From assembly GCF_019192735.1 (NCBI RefSeq), contig NZ_JAHTKP010000062.1, forward strand, positions 1-44,593: a stretch of DNA of 44,593 bases, written 5' to 3'. Shown here piece after piece: positions 1 to 8,531 of this stretch. Made by a program: the position numbers and the translations under genes. Numbering within the stretch: the stretch's first letter is position 1; each line of letters opens with the position of its first letter. The notes beneath the pieces were generated by a model. It made no database searches and was not told the DNA's origin. It was given only the letters and a program-made list of their open reading frames with translations. Origin of the DNA: Kitasatospora aureofaciens. Lineage in GTDB: Bacteria; Actinomycetota; Actinomycetes; Streptomycetales; Streptomycetaceae.

Positions 1-1473
1 CCGGTCGACCCCCGCCAGGGCGGCTGGCCGCAGCCCGCCGCCTACCAGCAGCCGGCCCCGCCGCAGCCCGGCCCCGCGCAGCCCTGGCCGCAGCAGAGCG
101 CCACCCCGCCGCCCGCCGCGTTCCAGCAGGCCGCCGCCCCGCAGCAGACCGCGCACGGCGCGCCGCTCGGCTACACGGCCGCCGTCGAGCTGTCCTCGGA
201 CCGCCTGCTGCGCAGCCAGCCCAAGCAGCAGCGCCAGCAGCCGCGCTTCCAGTTCGGCGGCAAGGCGGCGGCCGCGGAGAGGGCCCGCAAGCTGGAGATC
301 ATCCGCACCCCGGTGATGAGCTGCTACCGGATCGCCGTGATCAGCCTCAAGGGCGGCGTCGGCAAGACCACGACCACCACCGCGCTCGGCGCGACGCTGG
401 CCAGCGAGCGCCAGGACAAGGTGATCGCGATCGACGCCAACCCGGACGCCGGCACCCTCGGCCGCCGGGTCAAGCGCCAGACCGGCGCGACCATCCGCGA
501 CCTGGTGACGGCCATCCCGCACCTGCGCAGCTATATGGACATCCGTCAGTTCACCTCGCAGGACCTGCACTCGGGCCTGGAGATCCTGGCGAACGACGTC
601 GACCCGGCCGTCTCGACCACCTTCAACGACTCGGACTACCGCCAGGTCATCGACGTGCTGGGCCGCCAGTACCCGATCATCCTGACCGACTCCGGCACCG
701 GCCTGCTGTACAGCGCGATGCGCGGCGTGCTGGACCTCGCCGACCAGCTGATCATCGTCTCCACCCCCAGCGTGGACGGCGCCTCCAGCGCCTCGACCAC
801 CCTCGACTGGCTCTCCGCGCACGGCTACGCGGACCTCGTGCAGCGCAGCATCACGGTGGTCTCCGGGGTGCGCGAGACCAGCAAACTGATCAAGGTCGAG
901 GACATCGTCGCGCACTTCCGGACCCGCTGCCGCGGCGTGGTCGTGGTCCCGTTCGACGAAAGCCTGGCGGCCGGTGCCGAGGTCAACCTCGACATGATGC
1001 GGCCCAAGGTCCGCGAGGCGTACTTCGAGCTGGCCACCCTGGTCGGCGAGGACATCGTCCGGGCCCAGCAAGCGGCCCAGCAGCAGGGCGGGTGGCAGCA
1101 GCAGGCGCAGCAGCCGTACGCGCAGCAGCCCGGCCAGCCGCAGCCCCAGCCGTACGGGGACCCACAGCCCTACCCGGCCGAGGCCGGCCAGCCGCCGTAC
1201 CCCGCACAGGGCGGCTACCCGCTCGCCCAGCCCAACGCCGGTACACCGTGGTCGCCGCAGCCGGGCCAGACCCCGCCGCCCCCGCCCGGTGGCGGCCACC
1301 CGCCGTACCCGGCCGGGGGCGGGTACGGCTACCCGCCGGCGCCCCATCCGGGCGTACAGCCGCCCGCGCCGGCACCGGAGTGGCCCCAGCCCGCCCCGCC
1401 TGCGCCGTCCGCCGAGCCGGACGGCTACCAGCCGCCCCCCGGCTACGGCTACCCGCCACAGCCCCCGCAGTGA
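1..1473 (+). CDS. MinD/ParA-type P-loop ATPase with Pro/Gln-rich flanks, 5' end outside the window (EspI-like, ESX-associated)
   Basis: The frame is open from base 1, so the N-terminus is cut off; 490 residues are visible. About 104 residues of Pro/Gln/Ala-rich sequence precede a SIMIBI-class ATPase domain. The deviant Walker A motif KGGVGKTT lies at visible residues 117-124. After the domain (to about residue 350) comes a second low-complexity tail rich in Q, P, G and Y. Proteins of this design (Pro-rich arm plus MinD ATPase) are known as EspI in mycobacterial ESX secretion, and streptomycetes carry a similar gene in the ESX cluster near ribF; that assignment is inferred from design and position. 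A GTG at 313 opens a shorter frame, but coding clearly continues upstream. A perfect hairpin follows the stop codon. Confidence 0.85.
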   Translation, partial: PVDPRQGGWPQPAAYQQPAPPQPGPAQPWPQQSATPPPAAFQQAAAPQQTAHGAPLGYTAAVELSSDRLLRSQPKQQRQQPRFQFGGKAAAAERARKLEIIRTPVMSCYRIAVISLKGGVGKTTTTTALGATLASERQDKVIAIDANPDAGTLGRRVKRQTGATIRDLVTAIPHLRSYMDIRQFTSQDLHSGLEILANDVDPAVSTTFNDSDYRQVIDVLGRQYPIILTDSGTGLLYSAMRGVLDLADQLIIVSTPSVDGASSASTTLDWLSAHGYADLVQRSITVVSGVRETSKLIKVEDIVAHFRTRCRGVVVVPFDESLAAGAEVNLDMMRPKVREAYFELATLVGEDIVRAQQAAQQQGGWQQQAQQPYAQQPGQPQPQPYGDPQPYPAEAGQPPYPAQGGYPLAQPNAGTPWSPQPGQTPPPPPGGGHPPYPAGGGYGYPPAPHPGVQPPAPAPEWPQPAPPAPSAEPDGYQPPPGYGYPPQPPQ

Positions 1474-1477
1474 CGCC

Positions 1478-1510
1478 GAAGGGCCCGCCGACCAGGTCGG
1501 CGGGCCCTTC
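1478..1510. terminator. Bidirectional terminator between the MinD-like gene and ribF
   Basis: A perfect 15-bp inverted repeat (GAAGGGCCCGCCGAC at 1478-1492 and its complement at 1496-1510) has a 3-base loop. It starts 4 bases after the MinD-like stop codon and lies between two convergent genes. There is no T-run, which is usual for streptomycete terminators. Just beyond it a 12-bp direct repeat (CAGGCGCGGGTG at 1531 and 1547) runs up to the ribF stop codon. Confidence 0.85.
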
Positions 1511-1559
1511 CCGTACAAGGCGCGAGTGCTCAGGCGCGGGTGCTTTCAGGCGCGGGTGT

Positions 1560-2504
1560 TCAGGCGCCGTCGGTCAGCTCGCGAGCCTGCTTGACGTCGT
1601 CGGCCATCCGGTCCAGCAGCGCCTCGATGGAGTCGAACTTCTCCATCCCGCGCAGGTAGGCCAGGAAGTCCACGGCCACGTGCAGCCCGTACAGGTCCAG
1701 GCCGACCCGGTCGATGGCGTACGCCTCGACCGTGCGCGCGGTGCCGTCGAAGGTCGGGTTGGTGCCCACCGAGATCGCCGCAGGCATCCGCTCGCCGTCG
1801 GCCGTCAGCCAGCCCGCGTACACACCGTCGGCCGGGATCGCGCTGTGCGGCACGGTCTCCACGTTGGCGGTCGGGTAGCCCAGCTCGCGGCCGCGCTGCG
1901 CCCCGCGCACCACGATGCCCTCGACCCGGTGCGGCCGGCCCAGCACCTCGCCGGCCCCGGCCATGTCGCCGGCCTCGACCAGCCGGCGGGTCAGGCTGGA
2001 CGAGAACGGCTCGCCGGCCCCCGCCGTGCCGCGCACCTGCAGGTCGACCACCTCGACCTCGAAGCAGGCCGCCCGGCCCAGCTCGGCGAGCAGCGCCACG
2101 TCCCCGGCCGCCCGGTGCCCGAAGCGGAAGTTGGGGCCCTCGATCACGGTCCGCGCGTGCAGCGCGTCGACCAGCACCTGCTGGACGAAGGTCTCGGGGG
2201 ACTCCTGGGAGAACTCGCTGGTGAACGGCAGCACCAGCACGGCGTCCACGCCGAGCGCCTCGATCAGCTCGGCCCGGCGCGGCTGCGGGGCGAGCAGCGG
2301 CGGGTGGCTGCCCGGGCGGATGACCTCGCGCGGGTGCGGGTCGAATGTGACGACGACCGAGCGGACGCCGAGTTCGCGGGCGCGCTCGACCGCCCGGCCG
2401 ATGATCAGCTGATGCCCGCGGTGCACCCCGTCGAACGAGCCGATGGTGACGACGCTGCGCCCCCAGTCACCGGGGATCTCCTCCAGGCCACGCCAGCGCT
2501 GCAC
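1560..2504 (-). CDS. ribF: Bifunctional riboflavin kinase / FAD synthetase
   Basis: This cytoplasmic enzyme phosphorylates riboflavin to FMN and adenylylates FMN to FAD. The 314-residue length is typical. The N-terminal nucleotidyltransferase domain shows the GSFDGVHRGH signature at residues 22-31 (the HxGH-type adenylyl transfer motif). The C-terminal half is the flavokinase domain, with GYPTANV matching the conserved G(Y/F)PTAN motif. The start is GTG at 2504, 8 bases after AAGGAG. The gene lies 66 bases downstream of the trypsin-like/STAND gene on the same strand and ends convergently with the MinD-like gene. Direct copies of TTTGAGCG lie in the short upstream gap and could mark a promoter, but no clear -10/-35 pair was found. 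Confidence 0.96.
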   Translation of the reverse strand: MQRWRGLEEIPGDWGRSVVTIGSFDGVHRGHQLIIGRAVERARELGVRSVVVTFDPHPREVIRPGSHPPLLAPQPRRAELIEALGVDAVLVLPFTSEFSQESPETFVQQVLVDALHARTVIEGPNFRFGHRAAGDVALLAELGRAACFEVEVVDLQVRGTAGAGEPFSSSLTRRLVEAGDMAGAGEVLGRPHRVEGIVVRGAQRGRELGYPTANVETVPHSAIPADGVYAGWLTADGERMPAAISVGTNPTFDGTARTVEAYAIDRVGLDLYGLHVAVDFLAYLRGMEKFDSIEALLDRMADDVKQARELTDGA

Positions 2505-2570
2505 CCTGACCGCTCCTTGTTCCGTACGACGCGTACCTTCTGTACGCTCAAACGCTCAAAACCCGAACCC

Positions 2571-5500
2571 CTATAGCGTGCCATGCGCCTGCCCCTGCTC
2601 AGGCACCGGAATACGGGTTGAGCGCACCACAAGCCCCGGCCGCGCCCGCTCGGCCTCGGCGGCGGCGTACTGCGGGTCCCGCCCGGCCGCCACCAGGGCC
2701 CGCATCCGGGCCAGCCGGGGGCCGTCCGGCGGGGTCGGGGCGGCGTCCTGCGGCCACTGCGCGAGCAACTGCGCGAACCCGGCCGACCGGCCGGCGCAGC
2801 GCACCAGCACTTCGTCCGCGGCGGGCAGCGCGGGCGTCGCGCGGGCCAGCACCGCGCGGGCCCGCGCGGGCTTCTCGGCCGTGCAGTGCTCGGCCAGCCG
2901 CTCCACGGCGGCGGTCAGCACCGTGGGGTCGGTCTCGGTGGCGAGCAGGGTGTCCAGCAGCTCGCAGCGCAGCGCGTCGGCCGCCGGGTCGGCCACCGGT
3001 ACGGACAGCACCTCCGCGAACGGCCGGCGGACGGCCGCCGCCCGGGCGGCCAGCGCGCCGCCCAGCAGCACCCGCAGCTCCAGCCGGGCGGCCGGGCCCG
3101 CCGTGGCGGCGCGGTCCAGGCGGCGGCCCAGGTAGTCGACGGCGACCGGGCCGGCCATCGCAGGGTGTTCGCGCAGCAGCCGGGCGGCCAGGTCGGCGCC
3201 CCGCCGGGTGGCCACCGGGGTGCGGGCGTCGGCGAGCACCCGCAGGGTCTCGGCGACGGTCGCACCGGGCGCCGCGAGCCGGTCGGCGAGCGCGGCCAGG
3301 ACGGGTTCCGGGTCGCTCTCCAGGGCCGGGGCCAGCGCCCGCGCGGTGAGGAACGCGTCGGTGCCCGCCCGGTGCAGTGCCAGGGCGGCCGGCAGGTGCT
3401 CGGCCCTGGTCCCCGGGTCGGCGACCAGCAGGGCCAGCGCGGCGCCGTGCAGGGCGGGTTCGTCCTCCCGGGCGAGCAGGGTCAGTGCGGTGAACCGCAG
3501 CAGCTCGGCCCCGGCACCGCGGGCGTGCGCGGCGACCCGCAGCGCGTGGACGGCGGCGGCGACGTGCCGCTCCGGCCGCCGGTCGTGGCTCCAGCGGTCC
3601 ACGGCGCGGCAGAGCGCCGACGGCTCCTCGGCGGCGAGCACGGTGAGCAGCGCATCCGCCCTGGGGTGCGCGGCGTCGGCCAGCGCGTCGGACAGCTCGT
3701 CCAGGGCGAGCCTGCGGTGGGCGTACAGCAGGTCGTGGGCGAGGTCGGCGACGGTCCGGCCGGGGCGTCCCGGCAGGCCGCGCAGGTCGTCGAACCAGTC
3801 GCGGAGCAGCGGGAGGACGGTGGCCGGGTCGGCGCGCAGCCGCTCCGCGACGGCCGCGAGGAACACGTGCCCGGGACCGTCCGCGACCACCAGGCGACGC
3901 AGCAGCGGGAGTTCGTGCTCGACGGGCAGGCCGAGCCCGGTCCAGAACGCCGGACCGAACCGGCCCAGCCCGGCGGGCGGCAACGCGTCGAACCCGCCTG
4001 CCCGTTCGGCCCGCTCGGCGATCCTGCGGGCCAACTGGTCCAGCAGCGCCCGGTGTTCGGCGACGTCCGGGCTGGCGGCCAGCCCGGCGATCAGCAACCG
4101 GGCCGCCCACCATGCGGGTTCACTGCCGGGCGGGCGCAGGTCCAGGGCCCGCCAGAGCCGGTGCAGCCACGGGTCCAGGGCGGGCGCGCCCCAGGTGTCG
4201 GCCAGGCGGCGCAGCGCGGCGACCACCGGGCCGATCCGGTGCCGGGCCACCGTCCGCACCTCCCCCGCCGGACGGACGTCCTCGACCTCGCCGAGCAGCA
4301 GCCGCAGCGCCGCGTCCAGATCCAGGTGCAGACCCTGCAACCAGTCCGCGAACTCCCCGTGCGCGAACCGGAATCCGGACCCGGCCGGGACGAACAGGCC
4401 CTCCGCGAGCACCGCCGTCGCCCAGCCGCCCGCCGCCGGGAACAGCTCCTCGAACCCGGCCCGGCCCAGCCCGCCCTGCTCGGCGCCGAGCATCCGCCGG
4501 GCCGCCTCGTGCACCCGCCCGGCCACCGCCGCCGCCAGCCGCCGCACCCGCCCGGCGGACGGCCCGGCCGGGCGCACCGCGCCCCGGCGGTGCGCGCCCG
4601 GGCGGCGCGACCGGCCGTCGTCCGCGAGCCGCTGCGCCACCCGCAGACAGCGCAGGTCCAGGTACGCGCCGAACAGCTCGCCCCGGCCCGCCGGCTCCCC
4701 GTGCAGGCCCTGCGCCCACAGCTCCCCGGCCAGCCGCACCGCCAGCGGGTGCCGCGCGTCGGCCGCGGCCGGACGGCCCGGCGGCAGCCCGTACCGGCGG
4801 CGGACCCGTTCCGCCGCCTCGCCCGGCAGCGGTCCGAGGCGGTGGACGGCCAGGGTGGGCGCCGCCGGGCGGGCCACCCGGACGGTGGGGGCGCTGCTCA
4901 GGTCGCCGTTCGCCGCGTGCTCGTGCTCCCGGTCGGGCGCCGGGGCTTCCTGCGCGCCCGGTTCACCCCACTCCCCGGCGGGCGGCTGCTCCCAGCCCTC
5001 CTCCCCACAGGCCGTCAGCAGCCGGGCCCCGCGCCCCGTCAGCCACTCGCCCGCCGCCCGCAGCCACCCCGGCTCCAGCGCTACGGGGGCCTCCTCGGGG
5101 CCGTCCAGGATCACCAGCAGCGGCCGCCCCGCCGCCGCACACAGGGCGGCCACCGGCTCCGGCGAGGGCGGCGGGGTGCCCAGTTCGGCCGCCGCCGCGG
5201 CCAGCGCCCGCTCCACCGGGTCGGCGAGCGAGCGGTCCTCGGCCCGCAGGTCGGCGCCGCGCAGCCAGAGCGTCGGCCGCGGCCGGGCGCCACCGGCCCG
5301 GCGGACGGCGAGGGCGGCGAGTTCGGTGCTGCGCCCGCTGCCGGGGGCGCCGACCAGGACGGTGACGGTGGCCGCGGGCTCGTCCCCGGCGAGGCCGTCC
5401 GGCCGGTCGACCCGGTCGGCGGCGAGCCCGGCGACCCGGCCGGGCCCGGCCCCGGCGGCGCCCAGCTGGACGGCGGCCAGCCGCAGCACCCCGGCCAGGT

Positions 5501-6194
5501 TGAGCGCCGGCCCGTACGCGGGGACGGCCGCCGCGTTCCGCCCCGTCAGCGCGGCCAGCTCCGGCGCGGGCGCCACCCCGCCGGCGGCGGGCACGGCCGT
5601 CAGCGCGCCACCGTGCTGCGGGCCTCGCAGCAGCGGCGCCGCAAGCCCGATCACCGCGCCGCTGCGGGCGTCCAGCACCGGCGATCCGGCCGGGACCACG
5701 ACACCCCCGACCACGGGAACGTCGAGCAGCAGCACCCCGCGCAGCAGGTGGACGCGGTCCGGCCCGGGCTGCCCGTTGGCGGGCAAGGTAGGCACGTACC
5801 CCGCGCCGGTCACCCCGAGCACGCCGCAGCGCAGCGCCACCGCCCGTCCGTCCTCGCCCGCCAGCGCGGGCAGCAGCACCTCGCACCCGGCCCCCGGGGC
5901 GGCGACCGGCAGCGGCGGGACGGGCAGCCCGCCGACCGCGTCGGTGCGCAGCAGGGCGAGCCCGTGCCCGGGCAACGGCAGCACGCTGTCCGGGCCGAGC
6001 ACCCGGGTCTGCCCGCCGGGGGTGTGCAGGACGACCCGGTCCAGGCCCGCGACGCTCTCGTGCGCGGTGAGCACGGTGCCCTGCGGGTCGGCGACGAACC
6101 CTAAGCCGTGCAGCCGCCCGTTGAGGTCGCGGATCCGGAGCAGGTACCGCCCCGGATCACCCGCCACCCCGTCGCCGTCCAGGAACCCCGGCAT
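2571..6194 (-). CDS. Trypsin-like serine protease domain fused to a STAND/NACHT-type P-loop NTPase and a long alpha-helical C-terminus
   Basis: A 1207-residue protein. Residues about 10-205 look like a trypsin-fold protease: VLTAHESV carries the putative catalytic His45 and VPAGSPVLD the putative Ser171. The expected D-L-A-L-L strand reads GHGLALLR, so the usual Asp is Gly78 and activity is doubtful. Residues 275-480 form a P-loop NTPase, with Walker A GAPGSGRST at 282-290 (Arg288 where Lys is usual) and Walker B LLVILDG at 359-365. A HPLAVRLAGEL segment further on fits the GxP-like motif of STAND ATPases. The remaining 650 residues are Ala/Leu/Arg-rich and probably helical repeats. Protease-STAND fusions act as switch-like sensors in bacterial conflict systems; the role here is unknown. 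The gene sits between truB and ribF, behind the truB terminator. Confidence 0.85.
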   Translation of the reverse strand: MPGFLDGDGVAGDPGRYLLRIRDLNGRLHGLGFVADPQGTVLTAHESVAGLDRVVLHTPGGQTRVLGPDSVLPLPGHGLALLRTDAVGGLPVPPLPVAAPGAGCEVLLPALAGEDGRAVALRCGVLGVTGAGYVPTLPANGQPGPDRVHLLRGVLLLDVPVVGGVVVPAGSPVLDARSGAVIGLAAPLLRGPQHGGALTAVPAAGGVAPAPELAALTGRNAAAVPAYGPALNLAGVLRLAAVQLGAAGAGPGRVAGLAADRVDRPDGLAGDEPAATVTVLVGAPGSGRSTELAALAVRRAGGARPRPTLWLRGADLRAEDRSLADPVERALAAAAAELGTPPPSPEPVAALCAAAGRPLLVILDGPEEAPVALEPGWLRAAGEWLTGRGARLLTACGEEGWEQPPAGEWGEPGAQEAPAPDREHEHAANGDLSSAPTVRVARPAAPTLAVHRLGPLPGEAAERVRRRYGLPPGRPAAADARHPLAVRLAGELWAQGLHGEPAGRGELFGAYLDLRCLRVAQRLADDGRSRRPGAHRRGAVRPAGPSAGRVRRLAAAVAGRVHEAARRMLGAEQGGLGRAGFEELFPAAGGWATAVLAEGLFVPAGSGFRFAHGEFADWLQGLHLDLDAALRLLLGEVEDVRPAGEVRTVARHRIGPVVAALRRLADTWGAPALDPWLHRLWRALDLRPPGSEPAWWAARLLIAGLAASPDVAEHRALLDQLARRIAERAERAGGFDALPPAGLGRFGPAFWTGLGLPVEHELPLLRRLVVADGPGHVFLAAVAERLRADPATVLPLLRDWFDDLRGLPGRPGRTVADLAHDLLYAHRRLALDELSDALADAAHPRADALLTVLAAEEPSALCRAVDRWSHDRRPERHVAAAVHALRVAAHARGAGAELLRFTALTLLAREDEPALHGAALALLVADPGTRAEHLPAALALHRAGTDAFLTARALAPALESDPEPVLAALADRLAAPGATVAETLRVLADARTPVATRRGADLAARLLREHPAMAGPVAVDYLGRRLDRAATAGPAARLELRVLLGGALAARAAAVRRPFAEVLSVPVADPAADALRCELLDTLLATETDPTVLTAAVERLAEHCTAEKPARARAVLARATPALPAADEVLVRCAGRSAGFAQLLAQWPQDAAPTPPDGPRLARMRALVAAGRDPQYAAAEAERARPGLVVRSTRIPVPEQGQAHGTL

Positions 6195-6392
6195 CGCGCC
6201 CCGCCTCCCCGCAGGGCCCGGCGGCCCCGGAGCGGGCTCGTCGCGGCGACCTGCTCGCCGCCCGGGAGCCTGCCCGCCGGGGCAGCGACCCGACCCCGCC
6301 CGCGCCGCTCACCACCGCCATTCACCTCGCGCGCTCCCCCCAATAGCTGCCCCCAATGCCTGAACCCCTGTGAACCCCCTCCGGGTATGACT

Positions 6393-6422
6393 GAACCCCC
6401 GCCGAGATCTCGACGGGGGTTC
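6393..6422 (-). terminator. Terminator downstream of truB
   Basis: Arms GAACCCCCG (6393-6401) and CGGGGGTTC (6414-6422) enclose the palindrome CGAGATCTCG. The whole is a 30-base hairpin with one C/A mismatch. It lies 18 bases past the truB stop codon and separates the translation block from the trypsin-like/STAND gene. Confidence 0.8.
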
Positions 6423-6440
6423 GACCAGGGCAGAGTGCCG

Positions 6441-7370
6441 TCAGCCGACGAAGACCGCGACCGGCTTCGCCTGCCCGCCCGTCTCCTCCACCAGCGCGAG
6501 GAAGCGCCCGTCCGGCCCGAACACCGCGATCGGCCCGTCCACACCCAGCCCGGGCGCCTTGAGCCGGGCGCCGTGCGACAGCTTCTCGGCCTGTCCGGCG
6601 TCGAGGTCCCAGCGCGGGAAGGCGGCCGCCGCCGCATCCGCGATCGGCATTACCTCCAGCCCCGCGGCGGAGCCGCTGGTGACCGCAGCCTCCAGCTGCT
6701 CCAGCGTCCGCGCCGACTCCACCGAGTACGGCCCGACCTTGGTCCGCCGCAGCGCGGTGAGGTGGCCGCCGACGCCCAGCCCAGCGCCGAGGTCCCGGGC
6801 CAGCGCCCGGATGTAGGTGCCGGAGGAGCACTCGACGGTCACGTCCAGGTCGATCACCGGCGTGCCGTCCTCGGCGGCCGCCGCGCGCTGCCCGTGCACG
6901 GCGAAGGAGTGGATCGTGGTCGGCCGGGCCGCGAGCTCGAAGTCCTCGCCCTCGCGCACCCGCGCGTACGACCGCTTGCCGTCGATCTTGATCGCGCTGA
7001 CCTTGGACGGGACCTGCATGATCTCGCCGGTGAGCGCCGCGATCCCGGCGTCGATCGCCGCCCGGTCCACCCCGTCGGCCGGGGTGGACGAGGTGATCTC
7101 GCCCTCCCGGTCGTCGGTGATGGTGGTCTGGCCGAGCCGGATGGTCGCCTCGTACGTCTTGGCGGTGAGCATCAGGTGGCCGAGCAGCCGGGTGGCCCGC
7201 TCGACGCCGATCACCAGCACGCCGGTGGCCATCGGGTCGAGCGTGCCGGCGTGGCCGACCTTCCGCGTCCCGGCCAGCCACCGCAGCTTGGCGACCACCC
7301 CGTGCGAGGTGATGCCCTCGGGCTTGTCGACGATCACCAGGCCGTCGGGGCCGGTGCCTTTGCGCTTCAT
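6441..7370 (-). CDS. truB: tRNA pseudouridine-55 synthase
   Basis: TruB isomerises uridine 55 in the T-loop of tRNAs. The 309-residue protein begins with the family signature GLVIVDKPEGITSH and has the catalytic motif GHAGTLDPMATG, with catalytic Asp45. The length is normal for an actinobacterial TruB with a short C-terminal PUA-like extension. The ATG at 7370 is preceded by only a weak ribosome site (AGAAAG), and the leader has repeated GATC-containing arms described separately. The gene follows rbfA and the DHH phosphoesterase on the same strand, the usual actinobacterial order, and is followed by a strong hairpin. Confidence 0.97.
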   Translation of the reverse strand: MKRKGTGPDGLVIVDKPEGITSHGVVAKLRWLAGTRKVGHAGTLDPMATGVLVIGVERATRLLGHLMLTAKTYEATIRLGQTTITDDREGEITSSTPADGVDRAAIDAGIAALTGEIMQVPSKVSAIKIDGKRSYARVREGEDFELAARPTTIHSFAVHGQRAAAAEDGTPVIDLDVTVECSSGTYIRALARDLGAGLGVGGHLTALRRTKVGPYSVESARTLEQLEAAVTSGSAAGLEVMPIADAAAAAFPRWDLDAGQAEKLSHGARLKAPGLGVDGPIAVFGPDGRFLALVEETGGQAKPVAVFVG

Positions 7371-7391
7371 CGAGTTCTTTCTCTAAAAGGC

Positions 7392-7428
7392 GATCAACAA
7401 GTGATCAGGAGAGATCACAACGTGATCA
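7392..7428 (-). promoter_or_regulatory. Possible switch-like leader between the DHH gene stop and truB
   Basis: Four GATC-centred units occupy 36 bases. On the minus-strand RNA, GAUCAC (7422-7427 region) can pair with GUGAUC (7413-7418) over a 3-base loop, or the same GUGAUC can pair with the next GAUCAC (7401-7406) over a 6-base loop. The two hairpins are mutually exclusive, and the first overlaps the UGA stop codon of the upstream gene (7426-7428). The second loop reads UCUCCU, and the adjoining UCUCU could pair with AGAGA at the truB ribosome site. The pairing is directly visible; a regulatory role is inference. Confidence 0.4.
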
Positions 7429-8529
7429 ACTTACCGGCCGCAGCGCGCCCCGGAACCGCTGGACCACGACGGCCACGTCCTCCCGGGCGCTGAACCCGGC
7501 CGCGTAGACGTGTCCCCCGCCGCCCAGTTCGGCGCACGCCGCGGCGACGTCCACCGCGCCCTTGGAGCGCGAGGAGCCGCGCAGCGTCCCGTCCGGGTCC
7601 TGCTTGAGCACCAGCGCCACCTCGGCCTCGGCCGGGCGGCGCAGGATGTCGATCAGCCCCTCGATCTCCTCGATCGTGACGCTGAACAGCACGAGGTCCT
7701 GGTAGGGCACCCAGGTCCACACCAGCCCGAGCCCGCCGGCCGCGTCCGGCTCGTAGACGGCCCGGTCGAGCGCGCCCGCGAGCACCTTGAGGTAGCCGAA
7801 GGAGGAGGTGTCCCACAGCTGCCGGGAGATCAGGTCGTGCCGGATGCCGGTGGCCAGCAGGCGCCCGGCGAGTTCGTGGGTGGCGGGCGTGGTGGCCCGG
7901 TACTTGAACGAGCCGGTGTCGGTGGCGACCCCGGTGTAGAGGCAGGTGGCCAGGTCCTGGTCGAGTTCGACGCCGAGCCGGCGCAGCAGCTCGTCGACCA
8001 GCACGGCGGTGGCCGGCGCGGTCGGGTCGATCAACTGGTGCGTGCCGAAGCCCAGGTTGGAGGCGTGGTGGTCGAAGACCACCAGCACGGGCGCGGCGAA
8101 GGCCTTGTCGTGCAGCAGGCCGAGCCGGCTCTGCGCGGCCACGTCGAAGCAGAGCACCAGCTCCGGGGTGTCGGGCACCTCGGCGGCCGGCACGATCAGC
8201 TCCTGCCCCGGCAGGAAGGCCAGCGACTCGGGCACCACCTGCGGGTCGTCGCCGAAGGAGACCCGCACCTGCTTGCCGAGCCCGCGCAGCGCCAACGCGG
8301 CCGCCAGCGAGGAGCCCAGGGCGTCACCGTCCGGGCAGATGTGGCAGATCAGGTCGATCGAGCGCGCCCGCCCGATCTCCGCCACCACCTGCTGCCAGAC
8401 CAGCTCGAAGCCGCTCTCCTCGGTGCGCGGCCCCGGAAGCACCGCGAGGGCACCCTCCACCGTGATGGTGGAGGACGCCCCCGTGGTCGAACCAGCCGCC
8501 GAACCGGCCTGCGCCGGCTCACCCGTCAT
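7426..8529 (-). CDS. DHH/DHHA1 family phosphoesterase (NrnA-like oligoribonuclease / pAp phosphatase)
   Basis: A 367-residue protein of the NrnA type, which degrades short oligoribonucleotides and dephosphorylates 3'-phosphoadenosine 5'-phosphate in the cytoplasm. Visible motifs are HICPDGDALGS (motif I, metal ligands), CFDVAA, VFDHHASN (the DHH triad) and TDTGSFKYRATT. The C-terminal DHHA1 substrate-binding domain ends in GGGGHVYAAGF. The first about 35 residues are a Gly/Ser/Thr-rich extension of no known function. The ATG at 8529 lies two bases after the rbfA stop codon, so translation is probably coupled. The position between rbfA and truB matches the conserved RNA-processing order in actinobacteria and firmicutes. 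Confidence 0.93.
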   Translation of the reverse strand: MTGEPAQAGSAAGSTTGASSTITVEGALAVLPGPRTEESGFELVWQQVVAEIGRARSIDLICHICPDGDALGSSLAAALALRGLGKQVRVSFGDDPQVVPESLAFLPGQELIVPAAEVPDTPELVLCFDVAAQSRLGLLHDKAFAAPVLVVFDHHASNLGFGTHQLIDPTAPATAVLVDELLRRLGVELDQDLATCLYTGVATDTGSFKYRATTPATHELAGRLLATGIRHDLISRQLWDTSSFGYLKVLAGALDRAVYEPDAAGGLGLVWTWVPYQDLVLFSVTIEEIEGLIDILRRPAEAEVALVLKQDPDGTLRGSSRSKGAVDVAAACAELGGGGHVYAAGFSAREDVAVVVQRFRGALRPVS

Positions 8530-8531
8530 GA

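Noticed and set aside
1531..1572. Short direct repeats of CAGGCGCGGGTG at the ribF stop codon
   Set aside because: Only two exact copies and one decayed copy; too short to claim more than local slippage of the gene end.
2886..6363. Two open frames of over 1000 codons on the plus strand opposite the trypsin-like/STAND gene
   Set aside because: Both are composition shadows rich in Arg, Gly, Ser and Ala; the minus frame carries clear motifs and GC-ending codons.
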